Counted from the stretch's first letter, positions 47,240 to 57,290 are shown. The stretch: 64,000 nucleotides of DNA from Sphingomonas astaxanthinifaciens DSM 22298 (GCF_000711715.1 NZ_JONN01000001.1:1116001-1180000), one strand, 5' to 3'. Numbers and translations: made by a program. Notes: generated from the letters alone by a model not told the origin.

Positions 47240-48678
47240 CCCTGATCCTCGATATGGACCGCGCGGGCGGTTACTGGGGCGCGGTCTATGCCTTCACCGC
47301 GGTCAAGGGACTGCAGGTGATCATCGACGGCCCGGTCGGCTGCGAGAACCTGCCGGTCACCAGCGTCCTCCATTACACCGACGCGCTTCCGCCGCACGAA
47401 CTTCCGATCGTGGTCACCGGCCTCTCCGAGCAGGAACTCGGCCGCGACGGCACCGAAGGCGCGATGAAGCGCGCGTGGGCGACGCTCGACCCCGACCTCC
47501 CCGCCGTGGTCGTCACCGGCTCGATCGCCGAGATGATCGGCGGCGGCGTGACGCCCGAGGGGACCAACATCGTCCGCTTCCTGCCGCGCACGATCGACGA
47601 GGATCAGTGGCAGTCGGCCGACCGCGCGCTCGCCTGGCTGTGGACCCAGTTCGGCCCGAAGAAGAGCGCGCCGCCGAAGAAGCTGAAGGACGGCGAGAAG
47701 CCGAAGGTCAACATCATCGGCCCGCAATATGGCACCTTCAACATGCCGTCGGACCTCGCCGAGATCCGCCGGCTGGTCGAGGGGATCGGGGCCGAGGTCA
47801 ATTGCACCTTCCCGCTCGGCACGCACCTGGCCGACATCCGCAAGCTGGGCGACGCGAGCGTCAACATCTGCATGTACCGCGAGTTCGGCCGCAAGCTCTG
47901 CGAGGAGCTCGACCGGCCCTATCTCCAGGCCCCGATCGGGCTGACCTCCACCACCCTCTTCCTCGAGCAGCTGGGCGAATTGCTCGGTCTCGACCCCCAG
48001 CCCTTCATCGCGCGCGAGAAGCACACGACCATCAAGCCGTTGTGGGATCTGTGGCGCTCGGTCACCCAAGACTTCTTCGGCACCGCGAGCTTCGGCATCC
48101 ACGCGAACGAGACCTATGCCCGCGGGATCCGCGCCTTCCTTGAGACCGACATGGGCCTCCCTTGCAGCTTCGCCTTCGCCCGCCGGGCGGGGGTAAAGCC
48201 CGACAACCAGGCCGTGATCGAGGCCTGTCGGGCGTCCCCGCCGCTGATCGTCTTCGGCAGCTTCAACGAGCGCATGTACCTTGCCGAAGCGGGGGCCCGC
48301 GCGACCTTCATCCCGGCGAGCTTCCCGCTCCCGATCATCCGCCGCCACACCGGCACGCCCTTCATGGGCTATGCCGGCGCAACCTACCTCGTCCAGGAAG
48401 TGTGCAACGCGCTGTTCGACGCGCTCTTCCACATCATCCCGGGTGCGAGCCAGCTCGACCGGGTCGACGCCACGCCCTCGCGCGGCCTGGCCGAGTTGCA
48501 GTGGGATCCGCAAGCCAAGGCCAAGCTCGACGCGATCGTCGACGCGCAGCCGGTGCTGGTCCGGATCTCCGCTGCCAAGCGCCTTCGCGACGCCGCCGAG
48601 CGCGCCGCCGGGTCCGCGGGCGAGCGGGTGGTCACCGCCGACCGCCTCGCCGACACCCTGATGGAGCAGCCGGCATGA
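47236..48678 (+). CDS. bchZ: Chlorophyllide a reductase subunit BchZ
   Basis: BchZ is the NifK-like partner of BchY. The 480-residue protein starts [40 protein letters not shown] with the cluster Cys, and continues [37 protein letters not shown] and [26 protein letters not shown]. Its ATG overlaps the bchY stop as ATGA. After the stop there are 130 bases before pufB, occupied by a doubtful small frame. Confidence 0.97.
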   Translation: MTLILDMDRAGGYWGAVYAFTAVKGLQVIIDGPVGCENLPVTSVLHYTDALPPHELPIVVTGLSEQELGRDGTEGAMKRAWATLDPDLPAVVVTGSIAEMIGGGVTPEGTNIVRFLPRTIDEDQWQSADRALAWLWTQFGPKKSAPPKKLKDGEKPKVNIIGPQYGTFNMPSDLAEIRRLVEGIGAEVNCTFPLGTHLADIRKLGDASVNICMYREFGRKLCEELDRPYLQAPIGLTSTTLFLEQLGELLGLDPQPFIAREKHTTIKPLWDLWRSVTQDFFGTASFGIHANETYARGIRAFLETDMGLPCSFAFARRAGVKPDNQAVIEACRASPPLIVFGSFNERMYLAEAGARATFIPASFPLPIIRRHTGTPFMGYAGATYLVQEVCNALFDALFHIIPGASQLDRVDATPSRGLAELQWDPQAKAKLDAIVDAQPVLVRISAAKRLRDAAERAAGSAGERVVTADRLADTLMEQPA

Positions 48679-48812
48679 CCCTGCTCCCTGCCTTTCGCCT
48701 GGCCCGTCCAGGCGCACCCCCTTCGCGATGGCGCAAGCGATCGCGGAGCAAGCCGCCCGGTGGCGTCCGCGCCTCAATTCTCATGCCGGGCAATTTGGAG
48801 AGCGAAGCATGA
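48675..48812 (+). CDS. Possible 45-residue basic peptide between bchZ and pufB
   Basis: A short frame starts inside the bchZ stop (ATGA) and ends inside the pufB start (ATGA), so it would couple the two. The peptide is strongly basic ([14 protein letters not shown]) and has no membrane helix, so it is not PufQ, which occupies this place in purple bacteria such as Rhodobacter. It may be only a leader that carries ribosomes to pufB or a chance frame. Confidence 0.25.
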   Translation: MTLLPAFRLARPGAPPSRWRKRSRSKPPGGVRASILMPGNLESEA

Positions 48813-49054
48813 GCGACAGCAGAGAGCGTGATGATCGCTTCGGGCCAGGGACCTACCTGACGCCGGAAGAAGCGAAGGAATTTCACCGGATCTTCGTGAC
48901 GAGTTTTCTCATCTTCACGGTGATCGCCATCGTGGCCCACTTCCTGGCCTGGCAGTGGCGGCCCTGGCTTCCCGGAGCCAATGGCTATGCCGATCATGCG
49001 ATGATCCAGGGTGCCCAGCACCTGGCGAGCATCACCACGTCGATGTTTGCCTGA
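48809..49054 (+). CDS. pufB: LH1 antenna beta subunit PufB
   Basis: PufB binds bacteriochlorophyll a in the ring around the reaction centre. The 81-residue protein has an N-terminal cytoplasmic part ([19 protein letters not shown]), one membrane helix and the Mg-ligand His in [19 protein letters not shown]. The C-terminal extension after WRPWLP (about 26 residues) is longer than in Rhodobacter. The start ATG 48809 has GGAGAGCG upstream. pufA follows after 12 bases. Confidence 0.96.
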   Translation: MSDSRERDDRFGPGTYLTPEEAKEFHRIFVTSFLIFTVIAIVAHFLAWQWRPWLPGANGYADHAMIQGAQHLASITTSMFA

Positions 49055-49066
49055 GGAGACCAAGCC

Positions 49067-49282
49067 ATGTGGAGAATTTGGCTCATTTTCGATCCGCGCC
49101 GCACCTTGGTCGCGCTGTTCACCTTCCTGTTCGTCCTGGCCCTGCTGATTCACTTCATCCTGCTCAGCACGGACCGGTTCAACTGGCTCGATGGTCCGCG
49201 CGCTGCGGATCCGGCCGCGGCCGCGATGAGCGCGCCCGCTGCCGCACCGGCCGCAGCCCCGGCTGCCGCACCGGCGCAGTAA
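49067..49282 (+). CDS. pufA: LH1 antenna alpha subunit PufA
   Basis: PufA pairs with PufB. The 71-residue protein shows the family form [23 protein letters not shown], then the ligand His in [20 protein letters not shown]. The C-terminus is an Ala/Pro-rich tail (about 20 residues, APAAAP repeats). It is separated from pufL by 116 bases holding two GC-rich hairpins. Confidence 0.97.
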   Translation: MWRIWLIFDPRRTLVALFTFLFVLALLIHFILLSTDRFNWLDGPRAADPAAAAMSAPAAAPAAAPAAAPAQ

Positions 49283-49301
49283 CGCGTTCCTTCCGATCCG
49301 T

Positions 49302-49340
49302 GGCCGCGCGGGCGGCGGTCTGACCGACCGTCCCGCGGCC
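49302..49340 (+). promoter_or_regulatory. Intercistronic hairpin pufA-pufL, first stem
   Basis: GGCCGCG (49302-49308) pairs with CGCGGCC (49334-49340), and the inside continues with further pairs. Large stem-loops at this position protect the upstream pufBA mRNA from 3' decay in Rhodobacter, giving more antenna than reaction centre. Confidence 0.7.
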
Positions 49341-49366
49341 CGGAGAGGGACTTGCCGACCAATACC

Positions 49367-49382
49367 CCCGCGAGTCCGCGGG
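49367..49382 (+). promoter_or_regulatory. Intercistronic hairpin pufA-pufL, second stem
   Basis: CCCGCG (49367-49372) pairs perfectly with CGCGGG (49377-49382) around a four-base loop, directly before the ribosome site of pufL (CAGGAGAG). It may add to transcript processing or tune pufL translation. Confidence 0.55.
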
Positions 49383-49398
49383 ACAGGAGAGCTGGCCC

Positions 49399-50220
49399 AT
49401 GATCCTGAGCTATGAGCGCAAGTACCGTGTCCGAGGGGGCACGCTGCTGGGCGGCGACCTGTTCGATTTCTGGGTCGGCCCCTTTTACGTCGGCTTCTTC
49501 GGAGTGACGACGGCCTTCTTCGCCCTCTTGGGCACCGGGCTCATCCTGTGGGGGGCCGCGATCGGCCCGACCTGGAACCCGTGGCTGATCTCGATCGCGC
49601 CGCCGGACATCAGTTACGGCCTGGCGCTGGCTCCGCTCCGCGAGGGCGGGCTCTGGCAGATCATCACCTTCTGCGCGATCGGCGCCTTCGTCAGCTGGGC
49701 GCTGCGCGAGGTCGAGATCTGCCGCAAGCTCGGCATCGGCTATCATGTGCCGGTCGCCTTCGGCTTCGCCATCTTCGCCTATGTCAGCCTGGTGGTGATC
49801 CGCCCGCTGCTGCTCGGCGCCTGGGGCTTCGGCTTCCCCTACGGCATCTTCAGTCACCTCGATTGGGTGAGCAACACCGGCTACCAGTACCTCCACTTCC
49901 ACTACAATCCCGCGCACATGCTGGCCGTGAGCTTCTTCTTCACGACCACGCTCGCGCTGGCGATGCACGGCGGTGCGGTGCTGTCGGCGGTCAATCCCGC
50001 CAAGGGCGAGCCGGTCAAGACTCCCGAATATGAGGACAGCTTCTTCCGCGACCTGATCGGTTACTCGATCGGGACGCTCGGGATCCACCGCCTCGGCCTC
50101 CTGCTGGCATTGAACGCCGGCTTCTGGAGCGCGGTGTGCATCATCATTTCCGGACCGTTCTGGACCCGCGGCTGGCCCGAATGGTGGACCTGGTGGCTCA
50201 ATCTGCCGATCTGGTCCTGA
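49399..50220 (+). CDS. pufL: Photosynthetic reaction centre L subunit PufL
   Basis: The 273-residue L subunit has five membrane helices. It starts [32 protein letters not shown]. Ligand residues fall in [21 protein letters not shown] (special pair and accessory bacteriochlorophyll His) and LAMHGG and [11 protein letters not shown] (non-haem iron His). The length equals that of other purple bacteria. The 16 bases to pufM contain a GGGGGGAG ribosome site. Confidence 0.98.
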   Translation: MILSYERKYRVRGGTLLGGDLFDFWVGPFYVGFFGVTTAFFALLGTGLILWGAAIGPTWNPWLISIAPPDISYGLALAPLREGGLWQIITFCAIGAFVSWALREVEICRKLGIGYHVPVAFGFAIFAYVSLVVIRPLLLGAWGFGFPYGIFSHLDWVSNTGYQYLHFHYNPAHMLAVSFFFTTTLALAMHGGAVLSAVNPAKGEPVKTPEYEDSFFRDLIGYSIGTLGIHRLGLLLALNAGFWSAVCIIISGPFWTRGWPEWWTWWLNLPIWS

Positions 50221-50236
50221 GGGGGGAGACAAGACG

Positions 50237-51337
50237 ATGGGTGCCTATCAGAACATCTTCACCCAGGTGCAGCTCAGGAGCGCACCCGAATATGGCGCGC
50301 CGCTTCCCGTGGGCGACGATCCGCGCCTCGGCCGCGGCGGTTATCATTACTGGCTGGGCAAGCTGGGCGCCGCGCAGGTCGGCCCCTTCTACCTCGGCAA
50401 GCTCGGCCTCGCCTCGCTGATCTGCGGCTTCCTCGCCTTCGAGATCATCGGGCTGAACATGTGGGCGAGCGTCAACTGGAATCCGGTCCAGTTCGTCCGC
50501 CAGCTCCCCTGGCTCGCGCTCGAGCCGCCGGGGCCGGAATGGGGCTTCCAGCTGTTCGTTCCGCTGGCGCAGGGCGGCTGGTGGCAGATCACCGGCTTCC
50601 TCCTAACCTGTTCGGTGCTGCTGTGGTGGGCCCGCACCTATCGCCGCGCCCGCCAGCTCGGCATGGGCACGCACGTCGCCTGGGCCTTCGCCAGCGCCAT
50701 CTGGCTGTTCCTGGTGATCGGCTTCATCCGGCCCTTCTTCATGGGCTCGTGGTCGGAGAGCGTGCCGTTCGGAATCTTCCCGCATCTCGACTGGACCGCG
50801 GCCTTCTCGATCCGTTACGGCAACCTCTTCTACAATCCCTTCCACGCCCTCTCGATCGCCTTCCTCTACGGCTCGACCCTCCTGTTCGCGATGCACGGGG
50901 CGACGATCCTGGCGGTCAGCCGCTACGGCGGTGAGCGCGAGATCGAGCAGATCACCGACCGCGGCACCGCGCTCGAGCGGGCGGCGCTCTTCTGGCGCTG
51001 GACCATGGGCTTCAACGCGACGATGGAATCGGTCCATCGCTGGGCGTGGTGGTTCGCGGTGCTGACGACGCTGACGGGCGGAATCGGCATTTTGCTGACC
51101 GGCACCGTGGTCGACAACTGGTACCTTTGGGCGGTTGAGCACCACTATGCCGAATCCTATCCGTCGACCAACGTCGCGGATCCGGCGCTGCAGCCGCTCC
51201 CGGCACCCTATCAGGTCGCGCCGCCGAGCCCGGCCGCGCCGGTCGATGCCGGCGGTCTTCCGGTCGGAGAACCGGCCACGGCCGCTCCGGCGGCGACCGC
51301 CCCCGCCCCCGCGCCCGCGCCCGCCCCGGCCCGCTGA
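50237..51337 (+). CDS. pufM: Photosynthetic reaction centre M subunit PufM, with C-terminal extension
   Basis: The M subunit is normally about 305-325 residues; here it has 366. Typical parts are [76 protein letters not shown] and [17 protein letters not shown] with the pigment and iron ligands. After [15 protein letters not shown] the extra ~50 residues are Ala/Pro-rich and end in an (AP)n run, likely periplasmic and near the cytochrome subunit. pufC starts after 11 bases. Confidence 0.97.
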   Translation: MGAYQNIFTQVQLRSAPEYGAPLPVGDDPRLGRGGYHYWLGKLGAAQVGPFYLGKLGLASLICGFLAFEIIGLNMWASVNWNPVQFVRQLPWLALEPPGPEWGFQLFVPLAQGGWWQITGFLLTCSVLLWWARTYRRARQLGMGTHVAWAFASAIWLFLVIGFIRPFFMGSWSESVPFGIFPHLDWTAAFSIRYGNLFYNPFHALSIAFLYGSTLLFAMHGATILAVSRYGGEREIEQITDRGTALERAALFWRWTMGFNATMESVHRWAWWFAVLTTLTGGIGILLTGTVVDNWYLWAVEHHYAESYPSTNVADPALQPLPAPYQVAPPSPAAPVDAGGLPVGEPATAAPAATAPAPAPAPAPAR

Positions 51338-51348
51338 GGAGAGACGTG

Positions 51349-52488
51349 ATGACCAGAGGCCGCACCCTCCTTCTCGCCACCCTGCCGCTGCTGGCGCTCG
51401 GTGGCTGCGAACTCGGCAGCAAGACCGCGCAGCAGACCGGCTATCGCGGGACGGGCATGGACCAGATCACCGACGTGAGCTCGGTCCAGAAGGCGGCGTT
51501 CATCCCGCCTGCGCCCTATCCCCTGTCGCCGACCGCCGCATCGGGTCCGAAAATCCAGGGCCAGAACATCCAGGTCCTCGGCAACCTGTCGGAAGAGCAG
51601 TTCGGGCATCTGATGAGCTCGATCAGCCAGTGGGTCGCGGGCGACGCGGCCAATTGCCAATATTGCCACAATCCGGCGAACATGGCGGACGACAGCCTCT
51701 ACACGAAGCGCGTCGCCCGGCAGATGCTGCTGATGACGCTGTCATTGAACTCCCAATGGTCGAACCACACCGGCCAGACGGGCGTCACCTGCTACACCTG
51801 CCACCGCGGCCAGCCGGTGCCCAAATATGTCTGGACCCCCGAGGCGCCGACCGACCGGCTGTCGGTTCGCGGCCAGAAGCGCGGACAGAATTCGCCCGAC
51901 GGCAACGTCGGCTACGCCTCGCTGCCCGGCAACATCTTCGAGCAATATCTCGGCGGCAATGCCGAGAGCGTGCGGGTCCAGGCGAGCAGCGCCTATCCGG
52001 GCGGCGACAAGAACGGCACCCGCAATGCCGAAGACAGCTATGCGATCATGATGCACGTGTCGAAGGCACTCGGCGTCAACTGCACCTTCTGCCACAACAG
52101 CCAGAGCTTCCGCTCCTGGTCGCTGAGCCGGGTGCAGCGGGCGACGGCCTGGTACGGCATCCGCATGGTGCGCGACATCAACGGCACGCACATCGGCTCG
52201 CTGGCGCGGGCCGATGTCTTCCCGCCCAACCGGCTGGGACCGACCGGGCAGCCGCTTCAGGTGAACTGCCTGACCTGCCACCAGGGGCTGAACAAGCCGC
52301 TAGGCGGCAAGTCGATGATCCCCGACTATCCCTACCTGCGGCCGGCCGGCTACGTCCCCAACCCGCCTTCGCCGGCGGAACAGGGCGTGGTCCAGGCGAT
52401 CCGGCAGCCCGGAGCGATGGCAGGCAAGATCGCGCCGCCCAACCAGCCGGCGACCCAGCCCGCGCAGACGGCCCAGCCGGTCCGCTAG
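51349..52488 (+). CDS. pufC: Reaction-centre tetrahaem cytochrome c subunit PufC
   Basis: PufC reduces the oxidised special pair from the periplasm. The 379-residue lipoprotein has a signal ending in LALGGC. Four CxxCH haem sites are present: CQYCH, CYTCH, CTFCH and CLTCH, with Met ligands in the helices before the first three (for example QMLLMTLSLNSQW). I use the ATG at 51349, behind GAGGAGAG, over the GTG at 51346. It ends the superoperon and has a Pro/Gln-rich tail. Confidence 0.97.
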   Translation: MTRGRTLLLATLPLLALGGCELGSKTAQQTGYRGTGMDQITDVSSVQKAAFIPPAPYPLSPTAASGPKIQGQNIQVLGNLSEEQFGHLMSSISQWVAGDAANCQYCHNPANMADDSLYTKRVARQMLLMTLSLNSQWSNHTGQTGVTCYTCHRGQPVPKYVWTPEAPTDRLSVRGQKRGQNSPDGNVGYASLPGNIFEQYLGGNAESVRVQASSAYPGGDKNGTRNAEDSYAIMMHVSKALGVNCTFCHNSQSFRSWSLSRVQRATAWYGIRMVRDINGTHIGSLARADVFPPNRLGPTGQPLQVNCLTCHQGLNKPLGGKSMIPDYPYLRPAGYVPNPPSPAEQGVVQAIRQPGAMAGKIAPPNQPATQPAQTAQPVR

Positions 52489-52504
52489 GCGCGGACGCTA
52501 TCCC

Positions 52505-52711
52505 TCAGGGACGGCGGATGTCGGGGACGTCGACGACGTCCTCGGCATTGCCGCGCGCGCGTTCCTCGTCGAGCGCGCGGCCGCGGTCGCCTTCCATTGG
52601 GTGACGGTTGGCGGGCTTGCGCAGGAACCACAGCAGGCTTGCGAGCACGACCAGGAAGACCGCGCCGAGGATGAACAGGTTATTGGCTGCCAGATAGTCG
52701 CCGAGGCTCAT
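52505..52711 (-). CDS. 68-residue single-span membrane protein, unknown function
   Basis: The small protein has one helix (NLFILGAVFLVVLASLLWFL) near the start and a charged cytoplasmic tail (HPMEGDRGRALDEERARGN). It lies between pufC (convergent) and hemA (same strand), so it could be the last member of the hemA transcript unless the terminator-like hairpin upstream separates them. No family is recognised. Confidence 0.6.
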   Translation of the reverse strand: MSLGDYLAANNLFILGAVFLVVLASLLWFLRKPANRHPMEGDRGRALDEERARGNAEDVVDVPDIRRP

Positions 52712-52768
52712 GGCTGTGACTCGCTACTGGGGTGGTCCCCGCCCGTAAGCGCCTCGAACCACAACGAA

Positions 52769-52798
52769 GAAAGGCGGCCGGTGGTCCGACCGCCTTTC
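52769..52798. terminator. Hairpin after hemA, possible terminator
   Basis: GAAAGGCGG (52769-52777) and CCGCCTTTC (52790-52798) form a perfect 9-bp stem with a 12-base loop, between the end of hemA and the start of the small membrane-protein gene. The stem is AT-flanked on both sides (T-rich after it on either strand), so either direction could be terminated. Confidence 0.6.
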
Positions 52799-52829
52799 TT
52801 CCACCCTGCCCCTGCCCCTGCCCTGTCGG

Positions 52830-54050
52830 TCAGGCGGCGACGGGGATCCGGCTCAATGCGCAGCGCGACCAGATTTCGCTCAGTGCCTCGACCAGATGGT
52901 CGACGTCGGCCGCCGAATGGACCGGCGAGGGCGTGATGCGCAGCCGCTCGGTCCCGCGCGGGACGGTCGGGTAATTGATCGGCTGGACGTAGATCCCATA
53001 GTCCTCGAGCAGCCAGTCGCTGATCGCCTTGCAGTGGACGGGGTTACCGACCATCACCGGGATGATGTGGCTGTCATTGTCCATCACCGGGATGCCGACG
53101 GCCTTGAGCCGCGCGCGGACGGTGGCGACGCGATCGCGCTGCCCCTGGCGCTCGACCTCGCTTTCCTTGAGGTGGCGGATGCTGGCGCAGGCCCCGGCAG
53201 CGAGCGCGGGCGGCAAGGCGGTAGTGAAGATGAAGCCGCTCGCGAAGCTGCGGACGAAGTCGCACAACGCGGTCGACGCCGCGATATAGCCGCCGAGCAC
53301 GCCATAGGCCTTGCCGAGCGTGCCCTCGATCACCGTGATCCGGTCCATCAGTCCCTCGCGCTCGGCAACCCCGCCGCCGCGCGGGCCATAGAGGCCGACG
53401 GCATGGACTTCGTCGATGTAGCTCATCGCGCCATGCGCTTCGCAGACGTCGAGGATCTCGGCGATCGGCGCGATGTCGCCGTCCATCGAATAGACGCTTT
53501 CGAACGCGACCAGCTTGGGCCGATCCTTGTCGAGCGCGCCGAGCCGCCGGTCGAGATCGCGCCAGTCGTTGTGGGCGAAGACCTGCCGCTCGGCCCGGCT
53601 GTGGCGGATGCCCTCGATCATCGAGGCGTGGTTGCCGGCGTCGGACAGGATCACGACGTTCGGAATCTTGGCGCCAAGCGTGCCCAGCGCCGCCCAGTTG
53701 GAGACATAGCCGCTGGTGAAGAGCAGCGCCGATTCCTTGCCGTGGAGGTCGGCAAGCTCGCGCTCGAGGCAGACATGCTGGTGGGTGGTGCCGGCGATGT
53801 TGCGGGTGCCCCCCGCCCCCGCCCCGCAGCTGTCGAGCGTCCCGTGGATCGCGTCGAGCACGACCGGGTGCTGGCCCATGCCGAGATAGTCGTTCGAGCA
53901 CCAGACGGTGACTTCGTCGTGGCCGTCGCCGGTGTGCCGCCTGGCCCTGGGATATTGGCCCGCGCGCCGCTCGAGCTCGGCGAAGATGCGGTAGCGTCCC
54001 TCGCCGCGAAGGTCGTCCAGCGCCTGGTTGAAATAGGCTTCATAATCCAT
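52830..54050 (-). CDS. hemA: 5-aminolevulinate synthase
   Basis: The enzyme condenses glycine and succinyl-CoA, the first step of tetrapyrrole synthesis in alphaproteobacteria. The 406-residue PLP protein has [60 protein letters not shown] and the PLP lysine at residue 247 in [15 protein letters not shown] start it at the ATG at 54050, behind AGGGGGA. It overlaps puhE by 11 bases and closes the reverse arm of the cluster. Confidence 0.97.
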   Translation of the reverse strand: MDYEAYFNQALDDLRGEGRYRIFAELERRAGQYPRARRHTGDGHDEVTVWCSNDYLGMGQHPVVLDAIHGTLDSCGAGAGGTRNIAGTTHQHVCLERELADLHGKESALLFTSGYVSNWAALGTLGAKIPNVVILSDAGNHASMIEGIRHSRAERQVFAHNDWRDLDRRLGALDKDRPKLVAFESVYSMDGDIAPIAEILDVCEAHGAMSYIDEVHAVGLYGPRGGGVAEREGLMDRITVIEGTLGKAYGVLGGYIAASTALCDFVRSFASGFIFTTALPPALAAGACASIRHLKESEVERQGQRDRVATVRARLKAVGIPVMDNDSHIIPVMVGNPVHCKAISDWLLEDYGIYVQPINYPTVPRGTERLRITPSPVHSAADVDHLVEALSEIWSRCALSRIPVAA

Positions 54051-54849
54051 GGACGGTCCCCCTAGCTTGTCCCGCAATGTGTGTCGTGGAATCCCGCCGG
54101 AGCGCCCAGTGCCACAAAGCACCGTCGCGGACCGGAAGGGCGAGAAAGGTGAGTTCGAGCACGCCGAGGCCGGCGAGCGTGAAGACGAGGCTGGGCGCGA
54201 TCGCGGCGTCGCCGGCGCCTGCCGCAAGCGCGCGCTGCGCCAGCAAGGCGGCGAGGACGAGGCTGGTCGCGAGCGACGCCAGCAGGGTCGCGCTGATTCG
54301 CCGCGGGCCGAAATAACTGCGCAGATATTGCAGGTGCGCCGGGATCAGCTCGTCGCTGAAATTGGGCACGCCGCTGAAGATGCTGAGCTTGGCGGCGAGG
54401 CGCAGGACGAACAGCAGCCCGAAGACGCCCGCCGCGACCTGGTTGGCGGTGCCCCAGCTGATAGCCGCCAGCAGGACCAGCAGTCCGGCAAGCGCCAGTT
54501 CGTGCCACAGCAGCGCCTCGGTCGCCTGGCGAAAACGGAGGAAGCCGACGGCGTTACGATCGGCGGGAAGCCGGCGGGGCCCGGCCGCGGCGCCGGTCAG
54601 GAAGGCGAGTTCCTGCCATGCCCAGATGGCGAGGGCGGCGGCGGCGGCGGCGTAGGTCGCGGCCGGTCCGCTGTCGTGGCGGGTGGCGGCGATCATTCCG
54701 ATCCCGACCATCGCCGCGACCGTCGTGCCAACCATCGACGCGCGGTAGGTCGCGCGCGGGCGATGGACGAGCCAGACGATGAGGCCCGTGCTTGCGAACC
54801 AGCTCAGCAGCACCGCGATCCCGGGCAGGAAGTGGCCAGTCAGGCTCAC
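54040..54849 (-). CDS. puhE: Photosynthetic complex assembly protein PuhE (DUF3623)
   Basis: This 269-residue, seven-helix membrane protein is conserved after acsF and is needed for normal amounts of photosynthetic complexes in Rhodobacter. Family parts are [70 protein letters not shown] and [18 protein letters not shown]. The start is a GTG at 54849, overlapping the acsF stop as GTGA; GTG at 54852 is an equal alternative. Confidence 0.92.
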   Translation of the reverse strand: MSLTGHFLPGIAVLLSWFASTGLIVWLVHRPRATYRASMVGTTVAAMVGIGMIAATRHDSGPAATYAAAAAALAIWAWQELAFLTGAAAGPRRLPADRNAVGFLRFRQATEALLWHELALAGLLVLLAAISWGTANQVAAGVFGLLFVLRLAAKLSIFSGVPNFSDELIPAHLQYLRSYFGPRRISATLLASLATSLVLAALLAQRALAAGAGDAAIAPSLVFTLAGLGVLELTFLALPVRDGALWHWALRRDSTTHIAGQARGTVHGL

Positions 54850-55886
54850 CACGCCGGCGCCACCCGGACGGTGGCGGGAAGCGCGACTTTCTCGGGTCGC
54901 ATGAAATACATCCGGGCAAAGGCGAGCGCGGCCGATGCGAGGTGCGGCAGGCGGGCGAGACCGCGGCGGCGCGACAGGCCCTCATTGGCCCGGCGCAGCT
55001 GCTCCATCGCCGCGCGGAATCGCGGATCGCTGGTCTGGAGCTGGACCGGGAAGACCTGGCGGCTGATCGCCGAGCAGATGTCGAACACCTGGTAATCGTA
55101 GTCGGTCGGGCTGACGCCGAGCGCGGCGTGGAAGGCCGGCCGGCCATGGTCGCGGACGTACATGGTCGCATAGACCGACAGCAGGAAGAAGCGGATCCAC
55201 AGCCGGTTGAGGCCGGTCAGCAGCTTCGGGTCGGACCGCATCAGCAAGGCGAAGGCCTCGCCGTGGCGGAACTCGTCCTGGCACCAGCGCTCGAACCAGG
55301 CGAAGATCGGGTGGAAGCGAAGCTCGGGATGCTTCTCGAGCTGGCGGTAGATGGTGATGTAACGCGCGTAGCCGATCTTCTCCGACAGATAGACGGCGTA
55401 GAAGATGAACTTGGGCCGGAAATAGGTATATTTCTTGGTCTTGGTGAGGAACCCGAGGTCGACCCCGAGGCCCGCATCCTTGAGCGTCTCGTTGATGAAG
55501 CCGGCGTGGCGGCTCTCGTCGCGGGCGAGGATCTTGAAGAGCTTCCTGACGTCGGGATTGGTCACCCGTTTCGCGATCTCGGCATAAAGGATGCAGCCCG
55601 AGAATTCCGAGGTCAGCGAGCTGACGAGAAAGTCGATGAATTCGCGCCGAAGCTCGGGCGAGAGCTTCTCGAGGATCCCGTCGAAGCTTTCCTCGCTGCG
55701 GAAATGGCGCTTGTTCTCGTCACGCTCGAACTCGGCCATGAGCGAGTCCCACTCGGCCCGCACGGGCGTCACGTCGATCCGGTTCAGCGCGGCATAGTCG
55801 GTGGTGTAGAAACGCGGCGAGAGGACCGTGTCCTGGCTGGCGAGGGCAAGGCTTTCCGCCGACTTCACCTGCGTATGCGCGTTCAT
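54846..55886 (-). CDS. acsF: Mg-protoporphyrin IX monomethyl ester oxidative cyclase AcsF
   Basis: AcsF is the oxygen-dependent diiron cyclase that forms ring E. In 346 residues it has [19 protein letters not shown], the two EXXH-type motifs [18 protein letters not shown] and [16 protein letters not shown], and [25 protein letters not shown]. Start ATG at 55886 overlaps the preceding small gene as ATGA. The oxygen-dependent form fits an aerobic phototroph; the anaerobic BchE is not seen here. Confidence 0.97.
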   Translation of the reverse strand: MNAHTQVKSAESLALASQDTVLSPRFYTTDYAALNRIDVTPVRAEWDSLMAEFERDENKRHFRSEESFDGILEKLSPELRREFIDFLVSSLTSEFSGCILYAEIAKRVTNPDVRKLFKILARDESRHAGFINETLKDAGLGVDLGFLTKTKKYTYFRPKFIFYAVYLSEKIGYARYITIYRQLEKHPELRFHPIFAWFERWCQDEFRHGEAFALLMRSDPKLLTGLNRLWIRFFLLSVYATMYVRDHGRPAFHAALGVSPTDYDYQVFDICSAISRQVFPVQLQTSDPRFRAAMEQLRRANEGLSRRRGLARLPHLASAALAFARMYFMRPEKVALPATVRVAPAW

Positions 55887-56179
55887 GCGAGCCTCCCGGC
55901 AGTGAAACTGACCTCGTAGAGTTCGGCGAGGTCGAAATAGGCAGCCGCCCGGGTCCAGGCGCGGCGAAGCGGCCCGGCGACCTCGACCGTCGCGGTGCGG
56001 TCGATCACCATGCTGGTGCCGAACGGGACGACCACCGGCGCGCCGTGGACCTGCACCCGGTCGCCCGGTCCGATCTCGATTTCGTCGGGAAGCTCGAGAT
56101 GGGCGTGGAGCGATTCCGGGCTGTGCTCGACATTGATCCGGCACGGGGTCTCGAAACGGGCGGCGCAGAGCAGGCTCAC
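55883..56179 (-). CDS. Small protein between puhC and acsF (PuhD-position), unknown function
   Basis: The 98-residue soluble protein has a beta-rich middle ([22 protein letters not shown]) and [16 protein letters not shown] at the end. Some phototrophs carry a small gene of this size here, sometimes called puhD. ATGA overlaps link it to puhC before and acsF after, so it is certainly translated in the operon. Its role is unknown; a part in cyclase function or complex assembly is a guess from position. Confidence 0.75.
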   Translation of the reverse strand: MSLLCAARFETPCRINVEHSPESLHAHLELPDEIEIGPGDRVQVHGAPVVVPFGTSMVIDRTATVEVAGPLRRAWTRAAAYFDLAELYEVSFTAGRLA

Positions 56180-56658
56180 TTGAGGGCTCCCTCGGTCAGG
56201 AAGGCGGCGAAGGCGGCGCGGTTGGTGGGGCCGAAGCTGCCGAGCTCGATCACCCGGCCGGTCGCGGTATCGGTGAGGCTGAGTGCGCCGTCGGGCCAGC
56301 GCGCCAGGCGGAACGGAGCCGCGGCGCCGTCGCCGGCGAGGTGCCGCTCGCGGGCAAGGCCGCGCATCACCCCACGGATGAAGCCGCTGCCCTCGGTGCC
56401 GATGGCCGCGACCTCAGCGCCGCTGCTGGCGTCGCTGACGAGCACCTTGCCATCGGGGCTGTCGGCGAAGCGGAGCAGGCGCTCGGCGACGGGCACTTCA
56501 TGCGCCTCGGCGCGGGCCTCGGCCGGGCTCGGACCGGCGGAGACCAGGCCCAGCCGAACCGCCGAGACCAGCAGCAGCGAGACCGCGATCAGCGCAAAGG
56601 CGGCCTTGAGCGCGCCCGGCGGCACCATGTTCTCGTGGCTGTGCTCGAGTTCGGTCAT
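56176..56658 (-). CDS. puhC: Photosynthetic complex assembly protein PuhC
   Basis: PuhC aids assembly of the LH1-reaction-centre core. The 160-residue protein has a cytoplasmic start ([20 protein letters not shown]), one helix ([21 protein letters not shown]) and a periplasmic domain with [38 protein letters not shown] sequence and [19 protein letters not shown]. It overlaps puhB and the next small gene by four bases each. Confidence 0.92.
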   Translation of the reverse strand: MTELEHSHENMVPPGALKAAFALIAVSLLLVSAVRLGLVSAGPSPAEARAEAHEVPVAERLLRFADSPDGKVLVSDASSGAEVAAIGTEGSGFIRGVMRGLARERHLAGDGAAAPFRLARWPDGALSLTDTATGRVIELGSFGPTNRAAFAAFLTEGALK

Positions 56659-57290
56659 GCGGCGGCTCCGACGGGCTCGGCGGCGGGCCTCGCCTTGCGG
56701 CGGCGCGGGGCCGGCGCGGCTTCCGGCTCTGCCTCGACCGAGACCAGGGCGGCGCAGGCGCGGTACAGAAGGATCGCGACCGCTTCGGCTTCGGGCAGCG
56801 CGCGGAGCATCGGCTCGGGATGGCGCATCCGCCACGGCCGGACATGCGGCCACAGCAGGGCGAAGGCGATCCGGTCGCGGCCCTTGAGACGGAGCGCGAT
56901 GTCGCCGCAGCCTTGGCCCAGTGCCTTCAGGTCCGCGGACTCGATCTGCTTGAGCGGGAGGTTGAAGCTCATCGGCAGCGCGACCCCGATCTTCATCACG
57001 ATGCGGCGATCGGTCAGCGTGTAGACGCTGGTCCGGGCGATGGCGCGGGCGAGCAGCGTCATGACGCCGAGGCAGGCAGCACCGGCGGCGACGGTCAGCA
57101 GCGCGCCCACCACACTCCCGAGGGCGAGGCCGGCGACCGCGAGCAGACCGAAATAGATCGCCACCAGCCGTGCGTGGAAGACGCCCGCGAGAAGCTTCTT
57201 CCACTCAGGTCTGCCCTGCCAGAGGATCGTCTCTCCCCTGGGCAGCGGGCCGGGCAGGCCCTGAAGCCGGTCGGTCAGCATCGCGCTCAC
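56655..57290 (-). CDS. puhB: Photosynthetic complex assembly protein PuhB (bPH domain)
   Basis: PuhB is a membrane protein needed for reaction-centre assembly. The 211-residue protein opens LQGLPGPLPRGETILWQGRPEW, has helices in VAIYFGLLAVAGLALGSVVG and LLTVAAGAACLGVMTLLA, and a PH-like domain (SVYTLTDRRIVMKIGVALPMSFNLPLKQI). The tail is Ala/Pro/Arg-rich. I start it at GTG 57290, overlapping the puhA stop as GTGA; the ATG at 57281 is possible. Confidence 0.92.
   Translation of the reverse strand: MSAMLTDRLQGLPGPLPRGETILWQGRPEWKKLLAGVFHARLVAIYFGLLAVAGLALGSVVGALLTVAAGAACLGVMTLLARAIARTSVYTLTDRRIVMKIGVALPMSFNLPLKQIESADLKALGQGCGDIALRLKGRDRIAFALLWPHVRPWRMRHPEPMLRALPEAEAVAILLYRACAALVSVEAEPEAAPAPRRRKARPAAEPVGAAA

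Noticed and set aside
48728..48808. In-frame N-terminal extension of pufB from an ATG at 48728
   Set aside because: The family start MSDSRE at 48809 has a proper ribosome site; the extension has no likeness to LH1 beta.
48679..48808. pufQ
   Set aside because: The reading frames here lack the PufQ membrane helix.
51338..52504. pufX after pufM
   Set aside because: The gene after pufM is the tetrahaem pufC; no PufX-like frame exists.
52489..52504. TCCCTCAGGGA as the pufC terminator
   Set aside because: The stem is only four to five bases and no T run follows; too weak to call.
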